Assembly (NCBI GenBank): GCA_028287105.1
Contig: JAQBQH010000037.1
Span: 1 to 56,632 of the forward strand
DNA from: Myxococcales bacterium
GTDB taxonomy: Bacteria; Myxococcota_A; Polyangia; Palsa-1104
Direction: 5' to 3'
DNA: 56,632 nt
Shown here: positions 16,793 through 26,935 of the stretch, one piece after another
Position numbering within the stretch: the stretch's first letter is position 1
How the letters are laid out: every line of letters begins with the position of its first letter
Notes under the pieces: generated by a model
Told to the model about the DNA's origin: nothing
Seen by the model: the letters and a program-made list of their open reading frames with translations, nothing else
Database searches by the model: none
Made by a program: the position numbers and the translations under genes

Positions 16793-16822
16793 TTGACAGT
16801 CACTTGGTTACCAAGTTATCTC
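16793..16822 (+). promoter_or_regulatory. Promoter of the PHM-like lipoprotein gene with a perfect palindromic operator
   Basis: The -35 box TTGACA (16793-16798) is followed by a perfect 15-bp palindrome ACTTGGT-T-ACCAAGT (16802-16816). A weak -10 (TATCTC, 16817-16822) follows at 18-nt spacing. The predicted start site is at or next to ATG 16830 and no Shine-Dalgarno is present, so this too looks leaderless. An operator between -35 and -10 is a classic repressor position; the divergent GntR protein is the obvious candidate. Confidence 0.65.
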
Positions 16823-16829
16823 TTCGGCC

Positions 16830-17744
16830 ATGACGCGCTTCCTCTTGCTGACTGGACTGTCGACGCTCGCCGCAGCCTGCAGTCCGCACGGCGCTTCGGG
16901 CCTGGCGCTGGACGGCGGGCTGCCCGCCGGCGGTGGCGCGATCGTCGACAACGGCGACGGCAGCTACACGATCCCAATGACCTTCACCGTCGCGCCCGGC
17001 GAGGAGCGCTACGAGTGCCGCGACTTCGCCAACCCGTTCGGCGGCGCCGAAGCGGCCATCGCCCGCTTCGAGTCACACCTCTCGCCCGGCGCGCACCACC
17101 TCCTCCTCTTCTACAAGCCCGGCGCCCGCGACGGCGCGCCCGAGCGCTGCAGCGGCACCGAGCTCGCCGCCGGCCCCTATGGCTCCCAGCGCAGCGACGA
17201 CGCGCTGGCCTACCCGAGCGGGGTCGGCGCCGTCGTGCCGTCGACGAGCGGCTTCCGCGTGCAGGCCCACTACCTCAACGCCTCGACCGCGCCGCTCACC
17301 GCGACGGTGCAGCTGCGCATGATCGTCGCGCCGCCCGCCAGCGTGCGCGATCACGCGGCCGTCCTCTTCTTCACCAACACCAACCTCGACATCCCCGCCG
17401 GCGCCACCGGCGCGGTCGCCACCAAGAGCTGCACCCTTCCCTTCGACGTCAACCTCATCCAGGCCACCGGCCACATGCACCGCCACGGCGTCGCCTTTTT
17501 CGCGTCGGCGTCGGCGTCGCCGTCGGAGACGCTGTTCGACAGCCACGCCTGGCAGGACGTCGCGCCCGCGCTCTTCGAGCCGCCCGTCCACCTCGCCGCC
17601 GGCACCTCGATCACCTTCTCCTGCACCTACGACAACCCCGGCCCGACCGCGCTCGGCTACGGCGATTCGGCGCAGAGCAACGAGATGTGCATCTTCACCG
17701 CCCAGTTCTATCCGGCGCCCTTCGGCGGCTGGTCCTGCTCGTGA
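16830..17744 (+). CDS. PHM-like copper type II monooxygenase-fold lipoprotein
   Basis: A 304-residue lipoprotein (signal LTGLSTLAAAC, Cys17) with the two-domain fold of ascorbate-dependent copper monooxygenases (peptidylglycine hydroxylase / dopamine beta-hydroxylase). All six copper-ligand positions appear to be present: CuH-type His89-His90 (GAHHLLLFY) and His147 (VQAHYLN), and CuM-type His215 and His217 (GHMHRHG) and Met286 (SNEMCIF). Ten or so Cys suggest disulfides and an extracytoplasmic site. Bacterial members often lack a known substrate. It is followed after 14 bp by a small lipoprotein gene. It lies opposite a GntR regulator whose operators flank its promoter, so expression is probably inducible. 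Confidence 0.82.
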   Translation: MTRFLLLTGLSTLAAACSPHGASGLALDGGLPAGGGAIVDNGDGSYTIPMTFTVAPGEERYECRDFANPFGGAEAAIARFESHLSPGAHHLLLFYKPGARDGAPERCSGTELAAGPYGSQRSDDALAYPSGVGAVVPSTSGFRVQAHYLNASTAPLTATVQLRMIVAPPASVRDHAAVLFFTNTNLDIPAGATGAVATKSCTLPFDVNLIQATGHMHRHGVAFFASASASPSETLFDSHAWQDVAPALFEPPVHLAAGTSITFSCTYDNPGPTALGYGDSAQSNEMCIFTAQFYPAPFGGWSCS

Positions 17745-17758
17745 AAAGGAGAACCGTC

Positions 17759-18223
17759 ATGACGCATCGGCTGATGATCATTTCCCTCGTGTGCGTGGCC
17801 GGCTGTGGCGCGAGCGCCGATCCGGCGCAGCCCTTCGTCGGCACGTGGAGCTACGCCTCGGGCACCAACAACGTGAGCTGCCCCAACGGCAACACGGCGC
17901 AGAAGCTGACCGGCAACCTCACCGTCAAGCCCGCCACCGAGGGCGGCCTCGTCGTCCTCGATCCCGAGGGCTGCAACTTCTCCTACGCGCTCGCCGGCAA
18001 CGACGCGACCCTGAACGGCAAGAACGCCTGCCAGTTCGCCGTGCCGGAATTGGGGCAAGGCGTCACCGCCGCCGTCACCTACGACGACATCACGCTCACG
18101 ACCGCGGACGGCAAGACGATGACCGACACCTTCGCCGGCAAGGTGAGCTACACCGCCTCGAACGGCACGCTCGACTGCGCCTTCAGCGGCACCGCCAGGC
18201 TCGACAAGGTCAGCGCGCAATAG
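17759..18223 (+). CDS. Small lipoprotein, unknown function
   Basis: A 154-residue lipoprotein: MTHRLMIISLVCVAGC, lipobox Cys16. The mature part is a beta-rich domain beginning PFVGTWSYASG, with four Cys and strand-turn-strand patterns like those of small lipocalin-like or META-like envelope proteins; no family is recognised with confidence. The ATG at 17759 has AAGGAG 7 nt upstream. It follows the PHM-like copper lipoprotein by 14 bp and is probably co-transcribed, so it may be an accessory or partner of that protein. Confidence 0.75.
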   Translation: MTHRLMIISLVCVAGCGASADPAQPFVGTWSYASGTNNVSCPNGNTAQKLTGNLTVKPATEGGLVVLDPEGCNFSYALAGNDATLNGKNACQFAVPELGQGVTAAVTYDDITLTTADGKTMTDTFAGKVSYTASNGTLDCAFSGTARLDKVSAQ

Positions 18224-18324
18224 GTGTCAGCATCGCCGCATGGGCGCCGAGTTCGACGTCGTTCCTGGCAGCCGTCGTCGCGGCGCGGCGTTCACGGCGC
18301 TGACGGACCGGCGATAGAACCGGC

Positions 18325-18552
18325 TCACTCCTCGGCGTCGACCAGCTCGAAGAAGGCGTCGATCGACTGCAGGAGCTGCGCGCGGATCTCGTCGCGCGTG
18401 CCGGCGATGGTATGGAGCGCCAGCTCCTGCTCGCTGCCGTCGGGGCCGCGGAAGGTCGCGTGCGCGTGCGGCCCACCCTCGGCTCCGCGTCCGGCCACGA
18501 GGCGCATTCCGTAGATCAACGTCAACTGCTCCCGCACGAGCTTCAGCGCCAT
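18325..18552 (-). CDS. Small conserved-looking cytoplasmic protein
   Basis: A 75-residue acidic protein beginning MALKLVREQLTLIYGMRLVAG. It has a central strand pair around ATFRGPDGSEQEL and a C-terminal amphipathic helix (RDEIRAQLLQSIDAFFELVDAEE in part). It has no signal peptide or Cys. It lies convergently after the lipoprotein operon and is followed on the other side by the promoter of the TPR operon. Codon use matches neighbouring genes and the hydrophobic periodicity looks real, but I do not recognise a family. Confidence 0.55.
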   Translation of the reverse strand: MALKLVREQLTLIYGMRLVAGRGAEGGPHAHATFRGPDGSEQELALHTIAGTRDEIRAQLLQSIDAFFELVDAEE

Positions 18553-18704
18553 GACCCGCCTCCGCGCGCAGGATATACGCCCGGCGTCTCCAATTGGTCG
18601 CGATTGCTGCGGTCTGCGGCGCTCCGGTCGTGTCCGGGAAAGCCACCCTCGTCACCCTCGATGGCCGTCGGAGGCTATCGGCGCGCCGCGCTCATTCTTA
18701 ACCG

Positions 18705-18734
18705 TTGACGAAATGGCAGACGACGGCGTAAAAT
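18705..18734 (+). promoter_or_regulatory. Strong sigma70-type promoter of the TPR-propeller-kinase operon
   Basis: TTGACG (18705-18710), an 18-nt spacer, then TAAAAT (18729-18734). The predicted start near 18741 gives a leader of about 11 nt to ATG 18752, with GAGG (18739-18742) as ribosome-binding site. The short AT-rich patch stands out in this GC-rich region. Confidence 0.65.
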
Positions 18735-18751
18735 TTCAGAGGTTTCAGACT

Positions 18752-19423
18752 ATGCATCGGGGGATCAGCTGCGTACTGGCGGCGTCATTGTTGCTCGGCA
18801 TGTGCGCCTACCGAGCCCATGCCGACAATCCCGATCGCTCCGTCGAGGCGCGCCGCCACTTCGAGAACGGTACGCGCATGTATGCCAAGGGCCAGCTCGC
18901 CGAAGCGCTGGTGGAGTTCGAGAAGGCCAACGAGCTCAAGCCTGACGCCGCGCTGCTCTATGACCTGGCCGAGACCCACCGCGCGCTCGGACACGACTCC
19001 AGCGCGCTCGCCTTCTACCGCGCGTTTCTCGAGGCCGCGCCCTACTCGTCCAAGCGCGAGGAGGTCGACGGCAAGATCCGCCTCTTGGCCGACCAGGTCG
19101 TGCGGCGCGACAGCGAGCGCAAGCAGATCGAAGCCGACGTCGCCGCCCACGCACGCGAGGCCGAAGAGGCCAAGCGGGTGGCGCAGCAGTTCTCCGCCAT
19201 CGCCACCCTCCAGACCTTGCGCGCCGAGGAGGCGCAGAAGGCGGCGCGCGAGGCGCAGCAGCGGGCCGACAAGGTCATGGCGCTGAACCAGGCGGTGCCG
19301 ATCTACAAGCGCTGGTGGCTCTGGACGCTCGTCGGTGCCGTGGCCGTCGGCGTGGTGATCACGACGGTGGTGGTGGCGACGCCGCAGGTCCCAGCCACCA
19401 ATCAGGGGAACTTTGCGTTCTAG
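18752..19423 (+). CDS. TPR protein with C-terminal membrane segment
   Basis: A 223-residue protein with a signal peptide (MHRGISCVLAASLLLGMCAYRAHA). Tetratricopeptide repeats span about 28-100 (ARRHFENGTRMYAKGQLAEAL, then ALLYDLAETHRALGHDSSAL). A long charged coiled coil covers about 110-180. A transmembrane helix lies near 190-212 (WWLWTLVGAVAVGVVITTVVV), and a short tail ends in Phe (GNFAF). The topology predicts a periplasmic TPR/coiled-coil sensor tethered to the membrane. It is the first gene of an operon with a lipoprotein propeller (11-bp overlap) and a Ser/Thr kinase. Two other proteins in this window (39239 and 47323) share this design. Confidence 0.82.
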   Translation: MHRGISCVLAASLLLGMCAYRAHADNPDRSVEARRHFENGTRMYAKGQLAEALVEFEKANELKPDAALLYDLAETHRALGHDSSALAFYRAFLEAAPYSSKREEVDGKIRLLADQVVRRDSERKQIEADVAAHAREAEEAKRVAQQFSAIATLQTLRAEEAQKAAREAQQRADKVMALNQAVPIYKRWWLWTLVGAVAVGVVITTVVVATPQVPATNQGNFAF

Positions 19424-22009
19424 CTTCGTCCTCTTCGCCGTCGCGCTGTGGGGCGGCTGCTCGACGCCGGTGGTGGTCGTCGACGTGCAGAACCCGCAAG
19501 GGCTGGCGATCGCGCGGGAGCAGGTGCGCGTCGACTGGACCGGCCCGACCGGCGAGACCCGCACGGCGACGCACGACTTTGCCGTCAACGCCAACCTCGG
19601 AACCTTCGCCATCAAGCTGGTGCAGGCCAACGAGGGCGTGCTGCGCGTGAGCGTCGAATTCGACGACGCGACCGGCGCCACCGTTGGCCGTTCGACCGGC
19701 ACGGTCCAGCTCACCGGCAAGAGCCGCACCGACCTGGCGCTCCTGGCGACGCGCTTCTTCAACCATCCACAGGCCGCGCTCGTCGGTGGCCAGCCGGGCG
19801 GCCCCGGCGATCGCGATGGTCCGACCGGTCCCGACCCGACGCTGGCGGCACGCCTCGACGAGCCCATCAGCTTCGTCACGCTCGGCAAGGCCAACACCGC
19901 CGGCGCCATCGCGCTCGTCCTCGAGGCCTGCGGATCGATCCGGCGGGTCAGCTCGCACGAGGGTTCGGCCAACCAGGTCGATCGCATCCTGCCCTGCAGC
20001 CGTCACACTGCGCCGGCGTCGCAGGGCCTGTTCCGCGACCTCAGCCTCGACGCGCCCACGACGATGGTGGTCGATCCCTACGGCCCGACGCTGTACATCG
20101 CCGACGGCGCGCGCATCCTCGCCGTCAACTATCCGTCTTTCGACGCCGACCCGGCGACGCTGACCTACTACGACTTCACCGCCGCCAAGGGCCTGGCCCC
20201 GATGCGCGTGGCCGACCTGGCGCTGTCGCCCTATCGCGCGCGGCGCATGCCCGGGGATCCCCCCTACAACACGCTCTTTGTCGCCGACGATCTGGCCAAC
20301 GTCGTCTGGGCGGTTCCGATCGGCGCGGGCGTGCCCACGATCGCCGTCGGACAGCTCGGTCCGTGTGTCGCCACCCTGCCTTTCAACGAGCAGGCGCAGC
20401 CGCCGGTCGCGACGGGCGCGCCATGGGCCCCCGGCCCCTACATCGCGCCCGACCAGGCCCATCTCTGCGCGCCCAGCCACATCGATACCGGCGGAATCGG
20501 CGGCACCGGCTCCGACTCTGTCCTGTTCGTCGCCGACAGCGGCCACGGCAACATGCGCATGGTGGCGCCGAATGCGCTCGGCGCCGGAACGCCGGGTGTC
20601 ACCACGCTCTTCGACGGCTACCCGAACCTGCAGGCCTTCGGATATCGGTTCCTCGGCGGCAATGTCATCATCGCCAACACCGATATTGGAGCCATGTTTT
20701 TTTGGAATCAGGATCGGCTAAACTATTTCGTGTTGTATGCGAATCCAACCATCGCCGGCGTCGGCGCGACCAACGTCATCTCGGCCAACTCGACGCCGGG
20801 CTTCACCGAGCGCTTCAACATCCTGGCGGCGATCGGCGCCGCCGGCCGCAACGTACCGCTCGACATCGGCTTCGATGGAGTCACGCACGTGTACCGCGTC
20901 TCCGACGGTGAGCAGGGCGACGCGGTGGTGTCGCGCTCGTTCATGGTCTTCCCCGAGCGCAACAACCACGTCGTCGAGCACCTCACGCTGAACCTCGACG
21001 TCGAGCCGTGGGTTGGCGCCGGCCGCCATCTCGGGCGCGAATCGGCCTCGACGACCACCGTCAATCAGCCGCTCTTCGCCGCGCCGATCGGGCTGGCGTG
21101 GAACGGGAACGACCGGCTCTTCGTCGCCGACCGCGACAATCATGCCGTCGCTGCCCTGCAGTACAACGGCAGCGCCGTGCCGCTCGCGGGTGTCTCGGCG
21201 CAGCCGCTGGTCGGCTGCCCGCGCAGCGCCGGCGACGTCGATGGACCGGCGGCGACCGCGATGCTGAGCCGCCCGACCGCCGTCGCCTACGACGCCGCCA
21301 AGAGCGTGCTCTATGTCCTCGACGCGAGCGGCACCGCCGTGCGCCATCTTCAGCTCGACGGCGACGGTACGGCGACGGAGATTCACACGCTCTTTGCCGC
21401 CGACTCCAACGACGGCACCAGCTGCGCCGCCGCCGGCGATGGAGGCCCTGCTGCCCCGGCGGCGCCGGTCGATGGCGGCGTGGACGCGCCGGGCCTCCTC
21501 GGCACGGCCGCGTCGATGACCTTCGATGCACGCCGCCGCACGCTGTGGCTGTCGCACGTGGACACGCCCGATCTGGTCGTCGTCAACGTCGACGATCCGA
21601 GCACGCCCAAGCTGGTTGCGCTGCCGTCCGACGCCGTGCCCGGCGGTCAGCTCGCGGTGATCGACGCGACGCTCTTCGTCGTCGGCCGCGCCGGCCAGCT
21701 CAGCGCCATCGATCTCCTGGCGGCGACGCCCACGGCTCGATCGCTGACGCCGCTCATGCTGCCCGGCCCGGTGACCGCCGCCGGCACCGACGGCGAGTGG
21801 CTCTACGTCGCCGATGAAAGCCCGCGCGTATGGCGCGTCGACCCGCTCGATGTCGCCGCCGCGCCGACGCTCCTCGTCGGCGACGGCGCGCACGGCGTCG
21901 TCGTCGGCAGCGACCCGGGCGTCAACCAGATCGGCGGCTTCGCCTACGACGCCGTCCGCGGCGTGCTGCTGCTCGCCGACACCGTCGAAAACGTCGTGCT
22001 CGCGATCCG

Positions 22010-22013
<4 letters not shown>
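19413..22013 (+). CDS. Large beta-propeller (NHL-like) lipoprotein
   Basis: An 866-residue lipoprotein: MRSSFVLFAVALWGGC, Cys16. It starts at TTG 19413, which overlaps the TPR gene end by 11 bp and has GGGGAA upstream. The N-terminal about 120 residues form an Ig-like or carboxypeptidase-regulatory-like beta domain (VVVDVQNPQGLAIAREQV). The rest holds repeated blade-like units of NHL/six-bladed propeller type (TLYIADGARILAVNYP, VLFVADSGHGNMRMV, RLFVADRDNHAVAAL, VLYVLDASGTAVRHL, VLLLADTVENVVLAI). Such propellers usually bind proteins or ligands. Its stop overlaps the kinase start (ATGA), so it is tightly coupled to a signalling kinase and could be its extracytoplasmic sensing partner. Confidence 0.8.
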
Positions 22014-23545
<1,532 letters not shown>

Positions 23546-23562
23546 GCCGAGCTGAGGCCGAG

Positions 23563-23940
23563 CTATTGGTCAGCGAGCCCGCCGCAGGCGACGGGCAGAC
23601 AGCCGCACTGATTGTTCTGGCAGATGCAGTTGGCGTTCTCGCCGCAGGTCGCCGGGTTTTGCGGTGAGCAGGGCAAGGTGCAGAAGTAGTCTTCGGGGCT
23701 AAACGCGTGCGTGCAGACCGTGCCGCTCGTCGAGCAGTCTGCCTGGACCGAGCAGTATTTCCCGACGCCGATCGAGTTGCCGGGATCGCCCGGGTGGCCG
23801 CAGGTCGAGTAGAAGCTCAGATCTTTGATGGCCGTCATGTCGGCCGGCGCGGCGCTGAGGTCGGCTCCCAGATCGGGGGCGCCCGAGTTGTCGTTTCCAC
23901 ATCCCGAGAGGGCGAGCAGCAGGACGGCCAGAATTCTCAT
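23563..23940 (-). CDS. Cys-rich small lipoprotein
   Basis: A 125-residue lipoprotein from ATG 23940: MRILAVLLLALSGC, lipobox Cys14. After an Asp/Ala spacer (GAPDLGADLSAAPADM) the C-terminal 80 residues contain about 14 Cys in closely spaced pairs (CSVQADCSTSGTVC, CTLPCSPQNPATC, CICQNNQCGC), suggesting a disulfide-knotted extracellular domain. Proteins of this layout are frequent in Myxococcota and have no assigned role. GTG 23943 is the other possible start. It is convergent with the PEGA kinase gene and divergent from a Fis-type HTH gene. Confidence 0.75.
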   Translation of the reverse strand: MRILAVLLLALSGCGNDNSGAPDLGADLSAAPADMTAIKDLSFYSTCGHPGDPGNSIGVGKYCSVQADCSTSGTVCTHAFSPEDYFCTLPCSPQNPATCGENANCICQNNQCGCLPVACGGLADQ

Positions 23941-23946
23941 CACCTC

Positions 23947-23955
23947 ACTATATCA
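23947..23955 (-). promoter_or_regulatory. Extended -10 element of the Cys-rich lipoprotein gene
   Basis: On the minus strand the sequence TG-A-TATAGT (23955-23947) is an extended -10 with five of six core matches. Its end lies 6 nt from ATG 23940, so transcription would start at the A of the start codon: a leaderless arrangement. Confidence 0.5.
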
Positions 23956-24070
23956 CGCTACGAGATCGGCTGCGCGAGAGCGAGGGTAGACGCGTCCGTT
24001 TGGGAGGGATATGACACATTGCCACACTGAACGAGTAGCAAACGGCCCGAATCGCACTAGAACAATAAGG

Positions 24071-24313
24071 ATGAATTCTCGTCAGAGACGCTCCGCCAAC
24101 AGCCGGGACCTCGCGCTCGCTTATCTCGGCATGCCGGACCTCGCCGATATCCGCTTGAAGCAGGTCATCGACGATCACGTCGCGCGCGTCCTCGCCGCCA
24201 CGGACGAGAACCTCTCTCTGGCGGCCGAGCTGCTGGGTATGCACCGCCGTTCGCTACAGCGATACGTTCGACGCAAACGGCCGCGAATCGCTCGTACGAA
24301 GAAGCGAAGGTGA
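24071..24313 (+). CDS. Small Fis-type helix-turn-helix DNA-binding protein
   Basis: An 80-residue basic protein ending in a Fis/ActR-type HTH: VLAATDENLSLAAELLGM followed by HRRSLQRYVRRKRP. This is the same DNA-binding helix pair found at the C-terminus of RegA/PrrA/ActR response regulators, but there is no receiver domain here. Two starts are possible: ATG 24071, which follows a TAGAAC box by 7 nt and could be leaderless, or ATG 24011, which has GGGAGGG only 3 nt away and would add 20 residues. It is divergent from the Cys-rich lipoprotein gene and 35 bp before the RIO kinase gene. Its targets are unknown. Confidence 0.75.
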   Translation: MNSRQRRSANSRDLALAYLGMPDLADIRLKQVIDDHVARVLAATDENLSLAAELLGMHRRSLQRYVRRKRPRIARTKKRR

Positions 24314-24348
24314 GCACGGGGCGACCGCTTCGGTTAGTCTGAGCGCTG

Positions 24349-25776
24349 ATGAGAATTCCCGAAAGCCTCGCCTCACTGGCCGACCTCGGCATCATCGAAG
24401 AGGTGGTGCGCCCGCTGATGAGCGGCAAGGAAGCCCAGGTCTATCTGGTCATCGCCGGCGGTGAGCAGCGCGTCGCAAAAATCTACAAAGAAGCCCAGGA
24501 TCGCACTTTCAAGCATCGCGCCGAGTACACCGAGGGGCGCAAGACGAGAAACACGCGCGACCAGCGGGCCATCGGCAAGCGCTCGGCACACGGCCGCGCC
24601 CAGGACGAAGCCGCCTGGCGCTCGACCGAGGTCGACACGATCTACCGTCTGCAGCGCGCCGGCGTGCGCGTGCCGGTCCCCTACAACTTCATCGACGGCG
24701 TGCTGGTGATGGAGCTCATCACCGACGGCGACGGCAATCCCGCGCCGCGGCTGGGTGACATCGCGCTCACCGCCGAAGCGGCGACGTCCATCTACGAGCG
24801 CCTGCTGCGCGAGGTGGTCCGCATGCTCTGCGCGGGCGTCGTGCATGGCGATCTCTCCGACTTCAACGTCCTCCTCGCCGCCGACGGGCCCGTGCTCATC
24901 GACTTCCCGCAGTCGGTCGACCCGGCGCAGAATTCGAACGCCCGCCGGCTGCTCCTGCGCGACGTCAACAACCTGCACGACTTCGTCGGCCGCTTCGTGC
25001 GCCAGGCGCCGCGCCCTCCGTACGCCGAGGAGATGTGGGACCTGTACGAGGCCAACGGCCTGACCCCGGAGACGCCGCTGAGCGGGCGCTATCGCGCGTC
25101 GACGAAGAGCGCCGACACCACGTCGGTCCTGGCGCTCATCGAAGACGCCAAGCGCGACGAGCGGCGGCGGCGCGAGTTCCTGGGGCTCAAGGGCGGCCCA
25201 TCGGCGTCGGAAGCGCCGCCCGCGAGACCGGCGGCGGCGCACGGCGATCCGCAGCCGCGGCGCAACTTCGACGACCGCCCGCGCGGCCGCGGCAACGCGC
25301 CGCCCGCGCGCCCCGTCGCTGCGCCGCCCGGCGCCAGCCATCGCCAACACGGCAACGACCGGCGCAACGCCAGCCCTCCTGGTCGCCCGCGTGGCGCGGA
25401 TGCGCCGCGACCCGCGTCGCCCGTCGCTGCGCCGCCGAACCGGCCCCCTCAGAACCGGCCCCCTCAGAACCGGCCCCCTCAGAACCGGCCGCCGCAAAGA
25501 GGAGGCGCCAACTTCCGCGGCGGACCGCGGCACGACGCAACGCCGCGACACGACGCCCGCCCCGGCGATCGCCCCCATCCGCAATCCGCTCCGCGCGGCC
25601 CGCAGCCGCAGCCGCAGCGCAGCGGCCGGCCCGACGAGCGTCCGCGCGGTCACCGCGGTCAGCCAGGAGCGCGCTCCTTCGCCGCCCCGCCGGCCAACCC
25701 GCAGGCCCGGCGCGGCAAGCGCCGGCACCGAAAAGGCCCGCCCCCGAGCGGATCTCCGCCGCCGCGCGACCGCTGA
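24349..25776 (+). CDS. RIO-family atypical protein kinase with long basic disordered tail
   Basis: A 475-residue protein. Residues 1-270 form a RIO kinase domain. It has a flexible ATP loop (MSGKEAQVYLV), a lysine in VAKIYKEA, the RIO1-like insert (FKHRAEYTEGRK), the catalytic loop VVHGDLSDFNVLL and the metal motif LIDFPQSVD. Residues about 285-475 are a low-complexity Arg/Pro/Gly/Gln tail rich in PPQNR, RG and PR units, likely disordered and able to bind RNA. RIO kinases act in ribosome maturation in archaea and eukaryotes; bacterial ones are less understood. Fusing a bacterial RIO domain to such a tail hints at RNA or ribosome contact (inference). Confidence 0.88.
   Translation: MRIPESLASLADLGIIEEVVRPLMSGKEAQVYLVIAGGEQRVAKIYKEAQDRTFKHRAEYTEGRKTRNTRDQRAIGKRSAHGRAQDEAAWRSTEVDTIYRLQRAGVRVPVPYNFIDGVLVMELITDGDGNPAPRLGDIALTAEAATSIYERLLREVVRMLCAGVVHGDLSDFNVLLAADGPVLIDFPQSVDPAQNSNARRLLLRDVNNLHDFVGRFVRQAPRPPYAEEMWDLYEANGLTPETPLSGRYRASTKSADTTSVLALIEDAKRDERRRREFLGLKGGPSASEAPPARPAAAHGDPQPRRNFDDRPRGRGNAPPARPVAAPPGASHRQHGNDRRNASPPGRPRGADAPRPASPVAAPPNRPPQNRPPQNRPPQNRPPQRGGANFRGGPRHDATPRHDARPGDRPHPQSAPRGPQPQPQRSGRPDERPRGHRGQPGARSFAAPPANPQARRGKRRHRKGPPPSGSPPPRDR
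25438..25497 (+). repeat. In-frame 15-bp tandem repeat in the RIO kinase tail
   Basis: Three identical copies of a 15-bp unit (AACCGGCCCCCTCAG) are followed by a fourth diverged copy. Each encodes Asn-Arg-Pro-Pro-Gln. Identical synonymous codons in three copies suggest recent slippage expansion, so length may vary between strains. Confidence 0.9.
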
Positions 25777-25788
25777 TCTTCGGCTCTG

Positions 25789-25817
25789 ATGACGCCGTCG
25801 GTACGCCGGTGTACGAT
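25789..25817 (+). promoter_or_regulatory. Promoter of the secreted protease gene
   Basis: ATGACG (25789-25794; four of six to the -35 consensus), a 17-nt spacer and TACGAT (25812-25817, preceded by TG). The -10 ends 9 nt before ATG 25827, so the leader is 0-3 nt. Confidence 0.5.
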
Positions 25818-25826
25818 GAACGAGGG

Positions 25827-26933
25827 ATGCTCTCCTTTCGCGTGTCGCAGCTGGCGACGGCGGTGCTGTCGTGTCTGACCGCCGCCGCGTGTCAGCGCGC
25901 CAGCGTCGACTCGACCGGCTCCGCCATCCGCAACGGGTCACCGACCACCGACCATCCCGCCGTCGTCGCCGTGGCGGTGGCGCGGAGCGCCTGCGGCGCC
26001 CGGTTCATCCCGGCCTGCACCGGCGTCCTGGTGGCGCCACGCGTCGTGCTCACCGCCGCGCACTGCGTCCTCGGCGCCGACGTCAATCGCTATGAGGTCT
26101 ACTTCGGCAGCGACGCGAGCGGCGGCGGCGCCATCCTGCGCGGCAGCGCCCGTCGCCACCCCGCGTACGATCCGGCGACCCACGACTTCGACTTCGGCGC
26201 CGTCCTGCTCGACGAGCCGGCCACAGCGGCGCCGCTGCCCATCGCGACGCGCCTGCCCGACGTCGGCGCGACGCTGACGCTGGTCGGCTTCGGCGTCGTC
26301 GAGGTCACCGGCGCCCCCGACGGATTGAAGCGCGCCGGCACCGCCACGCTCTCGGCGATCGAGCCGTACGATCTGCGCATGACGCCGTCGCCGTCCATCA
26401 CCTGTAGCGGCGACAGCGGCGGTCCGGTGCTCGCGACCGATCCCGCCGGCGTCGAGGTGGTCGTCGGCATCAGCTCGTGGGGCGACAGCGCCTGCGTCTC
26501 GTTCGGGGTCGCCGGCCGCACCGATGCCGCCGGCGCCTTTCTCGCGCCCATCCTCGACGAGGCCGCGACGCCGCCGCCGGTTCGCGTGCCGCTCACCGAA
26601 GGCACGAACCTGTGTGGCGCGGCCTGTACGACCGCCGACGACTGCCCGGCCGGCACGGTCTGTCAGCTGAGCAGCGACGGGCAATTCTGCCAGCTGCCCG
26701 GCTTCGGTCGCGGCATCGTCGGCGCCACCTGCAGCGACGGCGACGGCTGCGCCTATTGCGTTCGCGTGGCGTCCGCTGATTCGGACGCATGCCGCTGTGT
26801 GCGACTCTGCCCGTCGTCGCCAACGCCGATGCACGGCGGCTGCTCCGGCGCCGGCCCGACGCCGAGCTCCAGTCCCATCCAATTCCTCATCCTGGCACTG
26901 TCGGTCGGGCTGACTCGACGAAAGGGAAAATAG
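25827..26933 (+). CDS. Secreted trypsin-like serine protease (S1)
   Basis: A 368-residue exported protease; its hydrophobic N-terminus ends at a lipobox-like AAAC. The S1 domain (about 35-255) has a complete triad: His in LTAAHC (about residue 82), Asp in the THDFDFGAVLL segment (about 120) and Ser in CSGDSGGPVL (about 197). The following 80 residues are Cys-rich (CGAACTTADDCPAGTVC pattern), as in other Myxococcota secreted proteins. The C-terminus has a hydrophobic segment (IQFLILALSVGL) followed by TRRKGK, a membrane or sorting anchor similar to MYXO-CTERM but without its usual Cys placement. Trypsin-like activity on extracellular protein is expected. ATG 25827 is chosen because the signal starts there. 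Confidence 0.85.
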   Translation: MLSFRVSQLATAVLSCLTAAACQRASVDSTGSAIRNGSPTTDHPAVVAVAVARSACGARFIPACTGVLVAPRVVLTAAHCVLGADVNRYEVYFGSDASGGGAILRGSARRHPAYDPATHDFDFGAVLLDEPATAAPLPIATRLPDVGATLTLVGFGVVEVTGAPDGLKRAGTATLSAIEPYDLRMTPSPSITCSGDSGGPVLATDPAGVEVVVGISSWGDSACVSFGVAGRTDAAGAFLAPILDEAATPPPVRVPLTEGTNLCGAACTTADDCPAGTVCQLSSDGQFCQLPGFGRGIVGATCSDGDGCAYCVRVASADSDACRCVRLCPSSPTPMHGGCSGAGPTPSSSPIQFLILALSVGLTRRKGK

Positions 26934-26935
26934 AT

